This document shows, piece by piece, positions 1 through 9,419 of a stretch of DNA of 64,000 nt (its first letter is position 1; each line of letters opens with the position of its first letter). Origin of the DNA: Haliscomenobacter sp. (GTDB taxonomy: Bacteria > Bacteroidota > Bacteroidia > Chitinophagales > Saprospiraceae). Position numbers and translations under genes: made by a program. The notes below the pieces were generated by a model, which was not told where the DNA came from, did not search any database, and saw only the letters and a program-made list of their open reading frames with translations. Where the stretch lies: the NCBI GenBank assembly GCA_016713275.1, contig JADJPL010000016.1, positions 62,001-126,000 of the forward strand, read 5' to 3'.

Positions 1-256
1 GCGTTCCAAGTATTCTGGGTAGAGGCCTAAGAAATAGAATCACGCCAACTACTACTCCACGTAAACCGGATCTGCCTTCAGACGCTACGGTCTGGACGTG
101 CTCGATCCAGAATATTTTTGAACAGTCTCCCGAACCAGCGCCCAAGCCCGCCATCCAACAAAGCCTTCTTTTGGGGCGCCGCCTCAAATTATACGCCGGT
201 CAGGGGACCGGCGGATACTTCCGCACGGAATCTGAGGATTCCGGCGAACAGGTACT
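1..256. other. left-edge region, no recognised gene
   Basis: No convincing gene was identified here. One plus-strand frame is open from the window edge to about 287 but ends inside the octamer repeat and resembles no family I recognise. It could be the 3' end of a gene starting outside the window, or a chance open frame. A GC-rich inverted stretch around 200-215 (ggtcagggga / gaccggcg) is weak. Confidence 0.3.
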
Positions 257-344
257 TTCGCAACTTCGTAACCTCGCAACTTCGTAACCTCGCAACCTCG
301 CAACCTCGCAACTTCGCAACCTCGCAACCTCGTAACCTCGCAAC
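257..344. repeat. 8-bp tandem repeat, 11 units
   Basis: Eleven head-to-tail copies of an octamer with consensus YTCGYAAC (variants ttcgcaac, ttcgtaac, ctcgcaac, ctcgtaac). It lies 13 bp beyond the stop of the minus-strand gene ending at 358. Because 8 is not a multiple of 3, any read-through gives an 8-residue periodic peptide of the RNLATSQP type, which is an artefact of the repeat rather than a protein. Variation at two fixed positions suggests slipped-strand expansion followed by point drift. Confidence 0.9.
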
Positions 345-357
345 TTTCAACTCACGG

Positions 358-1227
358 CTAAAAAACCACCCCAACAAAAAGCGTGGAATACCTCAAATCC
401 AGGAGCCCTTGCTGGACGCCGAAGCGCCAGGAAGCGCGATGGGAGGAGCGGCGCTGAAGGGAAAGGGAGACGGCCATGGGGTCGTCGCCGCTGCCCATAT
501 AGCCCCAATAGCCGCGGAAGGAGGCCTTCCACTCCCAGGCGGGGGTGGTATGCGAGAGGCCGGCGCCAAAAAGGAAGGCGTCGTTTTGGAGGCGGTCGTC
601 GAGGTTGGTTTGCCAGACGTAGAAGCCGAGCATGCCGTACAGCCGCCAGTTGGGCGCGAGGGGTTTGCCAGCGGAGAGGTCGAAGAAATAGCCCGGCGCG
701 TCGGTAAACCGGGCAGCGCCGAGCATGCTGGACGAAGGAAAGCGGTAGCCAATGCGCAGCAGCGCATCGGCCAGCGCTTGAGGGTGGCGGAGCAACTGCA
801 CATAGGTATGGAGGAGCACGTCGCCGGTGGCCCAACGGCTATCGTAAGAAAGATGAAACACCTTGCGCTCGGTTTTTACCGCGTGGCTCATGACGAAATA
901 CTCCACGGGAATCCATTGCAGTTCCATGGCCACCTTCCCGGGGGCGGGCAGCACGTAAGCGGTGAGGTGGGGGTTGAAGGTCTGGTCGCCGTTGGCGGAG
1001 TGGCTGAAGGCATCGAGGGCCAGAAATCCCTGCTCTTCCAGCAGGCCGTTGGGCAGAGACGGGATCGGAAGGGCGTTGGGCCCAAGGTAGCGGGGCTGGG
1101 AGATGATGTAGGTACTCCAATGGCTTTTGCCGTCCCACCCCACGTTATTGGCCCACCAGTCGTGGCCCTGAGCGCGCAGCGCGGGAGCGCAAGCGACCAG
1201 CCCAAACGCCAGGAGGGCGGCCCGCAT
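358..1227 (-). CDS. secreted, probably outer-membrane protein of unknown function
   Basis: I do not recognise a named family. The protein is about 289 residues and starts with a clear signal peptide (MRAALLAFGLVACAPALRAQ), so it leaves the cytoplasm. The rest is rich in alternating aromatic and polar residues (HDWWANNVGW, GYWGYMGSGDD) and ends in ...STLFVGVVF, a terminal aromatic residue typical of outer-membrane beta-barrels. I chose the ATG at 1227 because it begins the signal peptide and leaves 10 bp after the upstream methyltransferase stop; an upstream ATG at 1257 would overlap that gene. It probably shares a transcript with the methyltransferase. Outer-membrane location is an inference. 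Confidence 0.7.
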   Translation of the reverse strand: MRAALLAFGLVACAPALRAQGHDWWANNVGWDGKSHWSTYIISQPRYLGPNALPIPSLPNGLLEEQGFLALDAFSHSANGDQTFNPHLTAYVLPAPGKVAMELQWIPVEYFVMSHAVKTERKVFHLSYDSRWATGDVLLHTYVQLLRHPQALADALLRIGYRFPSSSMLGAARFTDAPGYFFDLSAGKPLAPNWRLYGMLGFYVWQTNLDDRLQNDAFLFGAGLSHTTPAWEWKASFRGYWGYMGSGDDPMAVSLSLQRRSSHRASWRFGVQQGLLDLRYSTLFVGVVF

Positions 1228-1237
1228 GGCCCCTCCC

Positions 1238-2134
1238 CTACCCTTTGCGAAACACATACACCAGGGAACTGGAGCGATCGATACGGAACCAACTCCGGAA
1301 CGTAGACCATTTCCCTGCCACGCCAGCGCGGACCATACCCCAAAGTCCGGATCCCTTGTATTTTTCGCTCAGCAGCGCCACGTAAAACGGATCCAGGGGC
1401 AGGCGCTTTTTACCGGTAAGGCGAAAACCGGCTTCCTCCGCCAGCGAAATCAGCGTGCCGGGCCGGAAATGCCACAAGTGGCGGGGCACGTCGTACGCCG
1501 CCCAGTATGGGCCGTAGAACGCCGCATCGGTGGAGGTGAAATTCGGCACCGCGATCACCAGAGCGCCGTTGGGCTCGAGGAGTTCGGCGATGCGGGCCAG
1601 GTAGGCCTTGGGGTCGTGCACATGTTCGAGCACGTGCCACATCGTGACGATACCATAAGGGCCGGGAAAAGTCCCGCCCAGAAACTCCTCCGGGGTGTAG
1701 ACGTCCAATCCGAACTGGCGCTGCCCGAACGCCCTGGCTTTGTCGTCCACCTCCACGCCGGCGACCTCGTAGCCATGCTCCTGGAGGTGATGCAGGAAAT
1801 AGCCCGTGCCGCAGCCCACGTCGAGCAAGCGGCGCGAAGGGTGCGCTGCGGCGATCATCCGGCGCTTGCTGCCCAGCATATACCCCCGGGCCAGGTGGTA
1901 GACCGAATTGATCAGCCCCTTGCGGGTATCGCTGTGGGAGATATAGTCTTCGCTCTGGTAGAAGGCGCCAATGTCGGCAGGCCCCGGCGCGTCCTGCGTA
2001 AACCGGAGGCCGCAGGCCGTGCAGTCCCACAGCGCAAACGGCTGCTGGGAAACCGAGTAATCCCGGGTATCGAGCGCGTGGCGGATGCCGCCGGCGCCGC
2101 AGAGCGGGCAAACCGTATGGTGTATGCGATTCAT
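1238..2134 (-). CDS. class I SAM-dependent methyltransferase with N-terminal zinc ribbon
   Basis: Cytoplasmic methyltransferase of 298 residues. The N terminus carries two CxxC pairs (C9/C12 and C38/C41), likely a zinc-binding knuckle as in many Bacteroidota methyltransferases linked to lipid or glycan modification. The Rossmann SAM-binding motif LDVGCGTG lies at about 104-111 and is followed by an acidic strand end (VEVDDKA) and the post-motif HVLEHVHDPKAYL. Length is normal for Methyltransf_11/12-type enzymes. The substrate cannot be told from sequence. The gene runs away from the plus-strand PIN gene, and its product precedes a secreted protein in an apparent two-gene operon. Confidence 0.85.
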   Translation of the reverse strand: MNRIHHTVCPLCGAGGIRHALDTRDYSVSQQPFALWDCTACGLRFTQDAPGPADIGAFYQSEDYISHSDTRKGLINSVYHLARGYMLGSKRRMIAAAHPSRRLLDVGCGTGYFLHHLQEHGYEVAGVEVDDKARAFGQRQFGLDVYTPEEFLGGTFPGPYGIVTMWHVLEHVHDPKAYLARIAELLEPNGALVIAVPNFTSTDAAFYGPYWAAYDVPRHLWHFRPGTLISLAEEAGFRLTGKKRLPLDPFYVALLSEKYKGSGLWGMVRAGVAGKWSTFRSWFRIDRSSSLVYVFRKG

Positions 2135-2199
2135 AGACAGGAGGATTAGGGCCCCAAAGGTAGGGAAAGGGAATGGGGATTGAAAGGAGGGGGTAGAAA

Positions 2200-2589
2200 A
2201 TGTTATTGCTCGACTGGCTTGGGAAACGAGAACCCTTCTTTGAGCCTGCCCGGGATTTACTAAAAAAAGCGGAAAGAAAAGAGATTACGCTGTTGGTGAG
2301 CACGCTCAGCTTTGTCACCCTGGCCTATATCCTCCGCAAGGAGATCGGCGCAGAAAAAACGCTGAAAGCCCTTACCGGTATCCGGGCCATCGCCACCGTA
2401 TGTTCCAGCGGAGAAAAGGAGATCGACCTGGCGTTGGTATCCCGATTCAAAGATTTTGAGGACGCTTTCCAATATTACACGGCGCTGAATCATCGGGCTG
2501 CTGTATTCGTTACCCGAAATACAAAGGATTTCAAACACGCTGAAATCCCGGTAATGACCGCGGAAGAGTACCTCAGAGGATTGGGATAA
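2200..2589 (+). CDS. PIN-domain ribonuclease-like toxin, N terminus damaged
   Basis: A 129-residue product that reads as a PIN domain lacking its first strand. It starts at LLLDWLG, where PIN toxins normally have I-D-T-N-x-LLDWL, so the first catalytic aspartate is missing from the frame. The later part (FKDFEDAFQYYTALN, VTRNTKDFKHAEIPV, EEYL) is the typical C-terminal half with its conserved acidic residues. PIN toxins of VapC type cut RNA and are paired with an antitoxin, but none is visible upstream, where a divergent methyltransferase begins. It is either a remnant or a gene whose 5' end is shifted by sequence error. Confidence 0.65.
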   Translation: MLLLDWLGKREPFFEPARDLLKKAERKEITLLVSTLSFVTLAYILRKEIGAEKTLKALTGIRAIATVCSSGEKEIDLALVSRFKDFEDAFQYYTALNHRAAVFVTRNTKDFKHAEIPVMTAEEYLRGLG

Positions 2590-2980
2590 GGAAGGGACCG
2601 TTTTCAGAATATCCTGGGGTTCCCGCTTGCGCGGCTGGTAAAATCGCCGTATTTTAGGACCAAACAAACCTAAAGCCCTGGCAATGACGTACGCCCCACG
2701 CCTTTCCGCATCTGAATACCCGGCAAAATCCCTTCTTTCAATTTCTGTAAAAGGGTTGCCCCTAACGGGGGCCGGAGCCGGAATCGGCAGGGTAGCCGAG
2801 CCCAGGGTAAATCTTGGAGACCATCCAAAAAAAAAAAGGGTTGCGCCTGCACTGCCGTGTGCGCTGGTACCGTCGTATCTGGAGGCGGTGAAGAACATTC
2901 ACGCCGGGGGCGGGGGAGGGGGAAAAAAGGGTGGAGGCGCCCCCACCAGGCTGACGCTCCGCTTTGTGGAGCAGCATTGA
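2590..2980. other. low-complexity gap before the recombinase
   Basis: About 390 bases without a recognisable gene. A plus-strand frame (…SYLEAVKNIH…) ends at 2980 just before the recombinase. It might hold decayed pieces of the recombinase N-terminal DNA-binding domain, but the similarity is too short to claim. From about 2907 the sequence carries long G and A runs, places where consensus errors are likely. Confidence 0.35.
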
Positions 2981-3573
2981 AGAAGGGGGGGTGGGAAAAA
3001 AGAAAAGGGGGGAAATCCGGCCACGCGCCGCAACCGCCGCCGTGTATTTAGCGAAGAAGAATTGCGCCGCTTGCTGAAAGCGCCTGAAAATCTTAAACAT
3101 CGGTGTTTGCTCATCCTCATTTATTCTGCCGGATTAAGACTTGGGGAGGCCCTCAATATGCGGTTGCCGGATATTCAGTTTGATAGCCGCCGGATTTTCA
3201 TCAGCGGAGGGAAGGGTAAAAAGGACCGGTACACGTTGCTTTCTGAAAAAGCTTTGGGGCTATTGAAGGAATATCTTGAAGTATACCGCCCCGTTGAATG
3301 GGTATTTGAAGGCCAGTCTGGAGGGAAATATTCAGAAACCAGCGTTCAAAAAATTTTCACTTTGGCCAAGGAAAAAAGCGGCGTCAATCCTTACGGGACC
3401 GTTCATACGCTTCGCACAGCTTTGCTACGCACTTGCTCGAGAAAGGAGTTGATTTGCGATATATCCAGGAGCTTTTGGGGCATGAGAGCAGCAAAACAAC
3501 CGAGATCTATACGCACATAACAAAAAAGGGGTGGGATAAGATAAAGAGTCCGTTGGATGATTTGGATATTTGA
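2981..3573 (+). CDS. tyrosine recombinase (XerD/IntI-like), one frameshift, N-terminal domain not seen
   Basis: Catalytic domain of a tyrosine recombinase, reading VFSEEELRRLLKAPENLKHR onward. All catalytic residues are visible: Arg in SAGLRLGE, Lys in GGKGKKDRYT, HTLR(H), His in LLGHES, and the nucleophile Tyr in TTEIYTHI. The frame breaks near 3415 inside HTLRHSFATHLLEKGV. Restoring one C (cgccacagc for cgcacagc) reopens it to the stop at 3573. The ending YTHITKKGWDKIKSPLDDL resembles the C terminus of integron integrases and the Bacteroidota XerA/IntI-like group. The core-binding N-terminal domain is not recognisable upstream. It lies directly before two direct repeats and the cassette array, with the same orientation as the cassettes, so it is the likely cassette recombinase. 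Confidence 0.8.
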
Positions 3574-3592
3574 GCATAGGTGTATATGAAAA

Positions 3593-3669
3593 ATAACCTC
3601 ACCAGGTAAGGATATACAACTGAATATCGGAGATAACCTTACCAGGTGAGGATATACAATAGTTAGCGG
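3593..3669 (+). promoter_or_regulatory. candidate attI: two 27-bp repeats plus first recombination core
   Basis: Two direct repeats (3593-3619 and 3633-3659, period 40 bp) differ at only two positions. Each contains an imperfect palindrome, CCTYACC-A-GGTRAGG. Two bases after the second repeat comes GTTAGCGGC (3662-3670), the same core that ends the later attC-like sites. The layout recombinase - repeats - GTT core - first cassette matches an integron attI with integrase-binding direct repeats. The function is inferred from position and pattern. Confidence 0.65.
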
Positions 3670-3680
3670 CAACAAAAAAA

Positions 3681-4046
3681 ATGAAAATGGAATATACAGA
3701 AATTGACCATTTAAGAGATAAAGAACAAGTCGTAACAGACATTTACGAAAAACTAATTGCTGAACTTCGCACCTTCGGACCAATAAAGATTGAACCGAAG
3801 AAGACGAGCATTCATCTCGGGAACAGGCACGGATTTGCCGGTGTTTATACTCGTAGAAATTATATTAATCTTGAAGTTCACCTAAACTACCAACTAACGA
3901 GTGAGAGGGTTTCAAAAGTAGAACAAGCATCTGCGAACCCATTTCACCACACGATAAAATTGTCAGAACCCAATGAAATAGATATAGAACTATTAAATTG
4001 GCTTAAACAAGCGTATGAAATAAAAAAAATAAAAACGAAAAAATGA
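3681..4046 (+). CDS. DUF5655-type protein (cassette 1)
   Basis: A 121-residue soluble protein. Residues from about 35 onward (PKKTSIHLG, FAGVYTRRNYINLEVHLNY, HHTIKLSEPNEIDIELLNWL) follow the DUF5655 pattern of a small alpha/beta domain often found in, or next to, predicted transport or DNA-linked proteins. Its biochemical role is unknown. It is the first gene after the candidate attI, where integron cassettes are best expressed. The stop overlaps the start of the next gene (ATGA), so the two are translationally coupled in one cassette. The ATG used is 11 bases after the core. Confidence 0.65.
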   Translation: MKMEYTEIDHLRDKEQVVTDIYEKLIAELRTFGPIKIEPKKTSIHLGNRHGFAGVYTRRNYINLEVHLNYQLTSERVSKVEQASANPFHHTIKLSEPNEIDIELLNWLKQAYEIKKIKTKK

Positions 4047-4339
4047 ACAATTTAATAAAAGGCATCATTGCTGGGACGATTTTCGGGATTATTTCAATCG
4101 TCCCGATGTTCTTTATGACTTTTGAGGACAAAACGAGAGCCGTTACGGCTTCATTTATTAGCAGATTTGCGATAGGATTTATCATTTTCAATATGGAACT
4201 TCCGATTCCGGGCTGGGTTAAAGGTGGACTGGTTGGACTTGTTTTGAGCCTTCCCGATGCGCTTATTGCAAAACAATACGGCCCAATACTGGGTCTTGGG
4301 TTGATTGGAGGAATAGTATGTGGTTTCTTGGCAAATTAA
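4043..4339 (+). CDS. small membrane protein of unknown function (cassette 1)
   Basis: A 98-residue hydrophobic protein with about three membrane segments: residues 5-25 (glycine-rich, IIAGTIFGIISIVPMFF), 40-50, and 60-95 (GGLVGLVLSLPDALIAK, LGLGLIGGIVCGFL). The Gly-rich helix pattern resembles small inner-membrane proteins that pack tightly, but I cannot name a family. It overlaps the upstream DUF5655 gene by four bases and ends 23 bp before the attC-like site, so both genes travel as one cassette. Confidence 0.7.
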   Translation: MNNLIKGIIAGTIFGIISIVPMFFMTFEDKTRAVTASFISRFAIGFIIFNMELPIPGWVKGGLVGLVLSLPDALIAKQYGPILGLGLIGGIVCGFLAN

Positions 4340-4362
4340 GATGAAATTCAAGTAAAATAAAT

Positions 4363-4453
4363 GCCGCTAACAATGCATGGAACGGCTATGCTGCCCAAGC
4401 CCGACCCGCAAAGCCAACGCAGGGCAGCACAGCGTCCATGCTCACGTTCGCTG
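4363..4453 (+). repeat. attC-like site 1
   Basis: It starts with the core GCCGCTAAC (4363-4371) and ends with GTTCGCTG (4446-4453). In between are inverted arms (ctgccc / gggcag) around a conserved centre, CCGCAAAGCCAACGC. The left core complements the start of the same cassette (TTAGCGGC at 3663), as expected for a once-circular integron cassette. Confidence 0.75.
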
Positions 4454-4485
4454 TAATTGAAAAATAAAAAACATAAAATGAAATG

Positions 4486-5463
4486 ATAAACCTCTATAAT
4501 AAAATACTTGAACTCAAAACAATCTGTTTCAGGCATCTCTACCAACCCAGTTTTAGATTTGATAGAATTGTCCGATTGTCAACAATTAGATAGTCTTGCC
4601 AAATCTGATGCTTTTGTGAGTAAAAAATAAAAGAGATAATAAAATTATCCGAAAATCTTAAACTTGATTTTTGACTCTAAATACAAATCGATTTACGACA
4701 ACTATTCCGAAGCAACGTTGTATGCGTTTTAAGACAAAAAAATAATATAGAAGCAATCCCAGAGGGCATCACGAAACCCCAGATTTTAAGATTCTTATCG
4801 ACAACGAAGAAGTTTACGCCGAGTTGAAGTCAATGGCTTTTTCAGACGGTAATTTGAACTATAAAAAAGTTCAAGAAGACTCTTTAAATGCAAATATTGA
4901 AATAGAGACAAGACTCAACCAGGGTCATAAAATCGCATTTGGAATCTACTCTGTTGACCCCCTAAGAAAAAGTAGCAAGGATTCAAGCGGTTATTCCATA
5001 AAACACCCGATAGAAGAAATTATTAATAAAATTGAACAAAATATAAAAAAAGAGCAGTATGAAAAAGGAGAGACCATATTAATAGTGGATATTAAGCAGT
5101 TGATTATTCCAAGCAATTTAAAAGAAGCATCTGTTCCATTTTTTGTTTTTGGCAATTCGATTGTGAGAGCGGAATTTTATGGAATGTTGCTTTTGGAAAA
5201 ATAGGAAACCTGATTTTAAAAACCATTGAATGGGAAGGCAGAGAAAATATTGAAGGGGAGTTAGAGAAAGAAGGAATATTAACCACCCACCCATACATTA
5301 AAGGGTTAATATTTGTCGGGTACGAAAATTTTAAAGATAGAAAACTCGTAGGCTTTTTCAGAAGCACAGACGAATGGACAGCGACCACAAAATTCATCTG
5401 TAATTCATGTGAATTTGTAAACAACGATGTCAATTTCTATGGGTTTGATGTCGTTGGAAAATA
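4486..5463 (+). pseudogene. PD-(D/E)XK-like protein, broken into several frames (cassette 2)
   Basis: Overlapping pieces of one reading frame fill the cassette. An early piece reads NPVLDLIELSDCQQLD, and a middle piece from about 4746 reads HHETPDFKILIDNEEVYAEL followed by KSMAF. A final piece after a frame change near 5175 reads LWNVAFGKIGNLILKTIEWE and ends at VGK before the stop at 5463. The spacing PDF-x9-E-L-K fits the metal-binding core of PD-(D/E)XK nucleases. No family name can be given. At least three frame changes are needed, so it is either a pseudogene or a gene with several sequence errors. It is a single-gene cassette between two attC-like sites. Confidence 0.55.
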
Positions 5464-5467
5464 AAAA

Positions 5468-5558
5468 CAGCGAACAATGCATGGTCGCCTATGCCGCCGA
5501 AAGCCCAACCCGCAAAGCCAGCGTACGGCGGCACAGCGTTCATGCCGACGTTAGCGGT
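5468..5558 (+). repeat. attC-like site 2
   Basis: Left core CAGCGAAC (5468-5475) complements the start of its own cassette (TTCGCTG at 4447), and the right core is GTTAGCGGT (5550-5558). The body has inverted arms TGCCGCCG / CGGCGGCA around CCGCAAAGCCAGCG. This is the closest relative of site 1, yet the cores differ in step with the cassette ends. Confidence 0.8.
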
Positions 5559-5584
5559 CATAGAAATTAACAAAATAAAAAATA

Positions 5585-8500
5585 ATGAGCAGATTTCAAG
5601 CAATAGAGAATGGACTTTCAACTATAAATGGGGCAGTATTTCAAGAACTATGTGATAGCTACTTGCTTCTAAAGAATAAGAACTATCTTGCTTTTTCTCG
5701 AACTGGAAGTCAAGTTGGGAAGCAAAAAACTACAAAAGGGACTCCTGATTCATTCTTTTTACTCCCTAATGGAAATTTCTTATACGTAGAAATAACAACC
5801 GATACAAGCACTAAAAAGAAATTAGCTAATGATATTAGGGGCTTGCTTTGATTCAAAAAAATCAAACATCCCAATCGATAAAATTGAGGAGATTATCCTT
5901 TGTTTCAACCGGAATATTGACCAAGCCGAGATACATGAATTGAATGAACTTGCTCAAAGTTTCAAGGCTGATATTATAGTTCGTTACTTGATGCTGCAAG
6001 AATTAGCACTCGAACTTCATTTAAATCATCGAGATTTAAACATGAATACTTAGGACTACCGTTAGATACTGGACAAATAGTTTCAAAAGAAAAGTTTATT
6101 GCTGAATATAACAGAGCTTCAAAGGGGATTTCAACACCATTGGACAACACCTTTTTGCACAGGGAACAAGAATTAAAAGAATTAAAGGAAATAATCTTAC
6201 AAAGACTTTATCATTTTGACTGGTGCTCCTATGTTGGCAAAACTAAGTTAGCACTTTGAAGGAATAGATGCCTTCCTTATGGAAAATTTAACTTTTGGTG
6301 CTTACTGCGTTTCATACAAACATCACACGTTGCTTGATGATTTATACCAATATTTTGATTCAAATAAGGACTACATCCTTTTCGTTGATGATGCTAACAG
6401 AATTGATGCGTTTAGTCAAATAACAGGTTTTTACAAGTCGGCAAGAAAAGGAAAACTAAAATCATCATTACAGTTCGTGATTACGCCTTCAGAGTATTGG
6501 AAATCTCTGCCAAGAATTTTCTCCAAGGCGACTTGAGTTAGCAAAATTAACAGATGAACAAATTATTGATATCATTAAGGCAACCCCCTTTGACATTCTT
6601 AATTCTGATTACCATAAGGAAATAGTTAGGATTGCATACGGCAATCCAAGGCTTGCGATTATGACAGCTTTGCTTGCGAAAGCATAACAAAACATTTATG
6701 CATTGCATGATGTTTCGGAGCTATTTGAAAATTATTTTTCAACATTTATTAAAGACGAAGGGGAATTTGCTAAATCGCTAAATGTTCAATGCCTTGGTTT
6801 GATTGCCTTTTCTATACTATTCCTTACAAAACAGGGAAATTACTACTCTATACTTGATAATTTCGAAATAGACTACTCGACATTTATTGATGCAATAGAT
6901 AAATTGGATAAACTGGAATTAGTGGAATCCAATTTGAGCATGTGAAAATTCCAGAGCAAAACCTTTCAACTTACTTTTTTTATAAAGCGTTCAAAAGATA
7001 ATTTACTTTCTTTTGAAAAACTATTGAATTTATATTTTGATGCCAATAGCGACCGCTTTAGAGATTGCGTGATTCCGGCTAATAATACATTCGGCTCAAA
7101 CAGAGTAATGGACAAGTTAAAACCCTTTTTGCAGAATCATTGGAGAACAATAAGGCTGGATGAAGAAAAAGTGTTCAAATTTTTATCTACATTTTGGTTC
7201 TACTTGATAAACGAAACTTTAGAATTTGTTTATGAACGTGTAGAATCTTTGCCTGAAATGAAAACAGAGGAATATAAGGTTTCTTATGAAAACAATGCCT
7301 TTTCTTACACCAAGAATAATGTAATAGAATTGATGGGCAATTTTTTTCGGTTTCCCAATAATTTGAAAGATGCACTTGAATTAACCTTTGAATTTACAAG
7401 AAAAAACCCGAGAATCTGCCCGAGTTAATCTCATAAAATCAGGGAGCAATTGACGTTTGACATTGATGATAATAGAAGCCGCTTTGTAAGACAAATTACC
7501 TTATTTCAAATCCTAATTGATGGTGTAAACAAAAAAGATGAATTGCTTTCAACCTCGTTCTATGAATTGTCAAAGACATTTCTTTCATTTAAATTTCAAC
7601 ATACAAAAGGAGGCAGAAATAATTCTTTTTACTGGTATCATTACCCAATACCCAACATTCCTCAAATACAAGAGTTTCGTAAAAAAATCTGGGATACTGT
7701 AGAAAGTAATTTTGAAATTAACGAAAGCAAATCATTTGAGCTACTACAAAGTTATGCAAGTGTAAATCCTGATGTCTCTAAAGACGTAATGGAATTTGAT
7801 GTTTATTTCTTACTTGACATTATTGAAAAACACTTAACGCCAAGTTCTTTTGAGCATTGCCGATATGTTCAAAACCAAATTAGATGGTGTAAAAGAAATT
7901 CTGTGTTACATCCATCATTCACTGAATTGGTGAATAAATTTACAAACCCTACCTATCAAATATTTTTGAAAATTGATTGGGATAGATTTCGAGATAAAGA
8001 AATGTATGAGTTTGTTGATTATAGGGAATATGAAAAGCTGAAAGAAGCGGAAATTAGAACATCATTTATTTTTAGTAATACAAAGCAAATAAAAGAGTTT
8101 TACAATGTCTTCACTTACCTGAAAAACTTGGTAAAAAACGATTGGAACTACACAACAACTTTCGACCTAATAATCGATGAAAACTTTTCGAAAAATATTG
8201 ACATAGGTATTCAGTTGTTAGTTGAAGTGGTTGAAAATAACAATGAGATTAATTATGTTCCAAGAATATTTTTCAGAAATATTCTAAAGACTCAAGAAAA
8301 TGCGAGCCGCATTTGGAATGTTCTGAAAAATCATGAATTTCGCCATAAAAGTGCCTGGGAGCTTTCATTCTATAATAGCATGGATGATTCTTTATTAAAC
8401 AAAGATTATGTCCAAGCATTAATAAATACAGTTGGCAATATGAGTGAAGCGAATATGATTCACTTTGACCAATTACAAAGGTTCTTGACAATTGAGCCTG

Positions 8501-9300
8501 ACCTGTTTCAAATCGTACTGAAAAGAATTGTTGAGAAGAATGAAAATGAAGGAGCAAGGCTTCAAGTATGGATGGATTTTTTTAGCACTCATTTTGACTG
8601 GTTGGGTGATGATATAGAACTTATAAAAAGCATATTTACAACAAGACAAAATTCATCACCATTTTGATTATGAAGGCAAAGGATTTTTGTGTATCCTAAA
8701 AAAGGATTCTACATTTCTCTTAGATTATATTAGAGAGTTGTATTCAGTAAGTCAATTTGGGTTTCTATCTGATGTCAAAAATTTAGGGTTTATATGGCAG
8801 GTGGTAAACATTGAAAATATATTAAAAGATGTTTTTGATTTAGTAATTGCTAATGAACCTTATTTTGGCATTTCTGACCACTTCTGCAATTCATTTTTCA
8901 GGAACTTACAAGATGAAACAAAAGAACGGGCAAAGAATTTTCTAATTGATTATTGCAAAACCAACTTTACTGACTCTGATAAAATGAATATTGTTGTTGA
9001 TATTGCAAGAAATTCAATGGGTGAGATGTTTGATGAAATTTTATTGTTGTTTTTGTCATTAAGTCAGGATAGAGATGTTTTTCAAAGATTTGGTGGAGGG
9101 GTAATGGCGGTAGTTACTCAGGTGATGTCATAATTGCAGACATTGAAATGGCAGATTGGAGAAACATTCTTTCAATTGTAGAAAAATCAACAGCAGGAAT
9201 AAAGCTGATACCTATAAAGAAATATTTAAACGAACAAATTGAATATTGTTTGAAAAGTGGAGATTGGGAAAGGCAAAGAAGATTCTTAAAACGATTTTAA
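5585..9300 (+). CDS. STAND-type NTPase with N-terminal nuclease-like domain, several frameshifts (cassette 3)
   Basis: One long gene of about 1,230 codons that I reassemble from consecutive frames. The N terminus (5585-5850) has GTPDSFFLLPNGNFLYVEIT, a PD...E-x-T pattern like PD-(D/E)XK nucleases. A P-loop follows near 6220 (TGAPMVGKTKLAL once one G is restored), then a Walker B LFVDDANR near 6390, IIITVRDYA and GNPRLAIM near 6460-6660, as in STAND P-loop ATPases. The last 700 residues are helical with no clear repeat and would be the sensor part. Frame changes near 5845, 6030, 6225, 6465, 6680, 6940, 7410, 8660 and 9100 are mostly single-base losses in homopolymers, for example G5 to G4 near 5845. 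The architecture resembles antiviral STAND (Avs) proteins. It is the sole gene of its cassette. Confidence 0.7.
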
Positions 9301-9310
9301 GAAACCAAGA

Positions 9311-9400
9311 GCCGCTAACAACGGCTTGCTGTCCATGCCGCCGAACAGCCAGCCCGCAAACCCAACGCACGGCGGCACGGCAGCAAGCCAACCGTTAGGC
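9311..9400 (+). repeat. attC-like site 3
   Basis: Left core GCCGCTAAC (9311-9319) pairs with the start of cassette 3 (TTAGCGGT at 5551; 7 of 8). Right core GTTAGGC (9394-9400) fits the classical GTTRRRY consensus. Nested inverted arms GGCTTGCTG / CAGCAAGCC and TGCCGCCG / ACGGCGGCA enclose CCCGCAAACCCAACGC. Confidence 0.8.
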
Positions 9401-9419
9401 ACAATTTAAACAGACTAAA

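Noticed and set aside
118..1305. 395-codon plus-strand open frame
   Set aside because: It is the shadow of the secreted-protein gene on the minus strand, begins in the octamer repeat and has no domain features.
2260..2898. 212-codon minus-strand frame over the PIN gene
   Set aside because: Proline- and Arg-rich, no family resemblance, opposite a recognisable PIN domain.
4363..9400. attC-like repeats read simply as Rho-independent terminators
   Set aside because: No U-runs follow, the conserved central loop sequence is not needed in a terminator, and core complementarity within each cassette is unexplained by this view.
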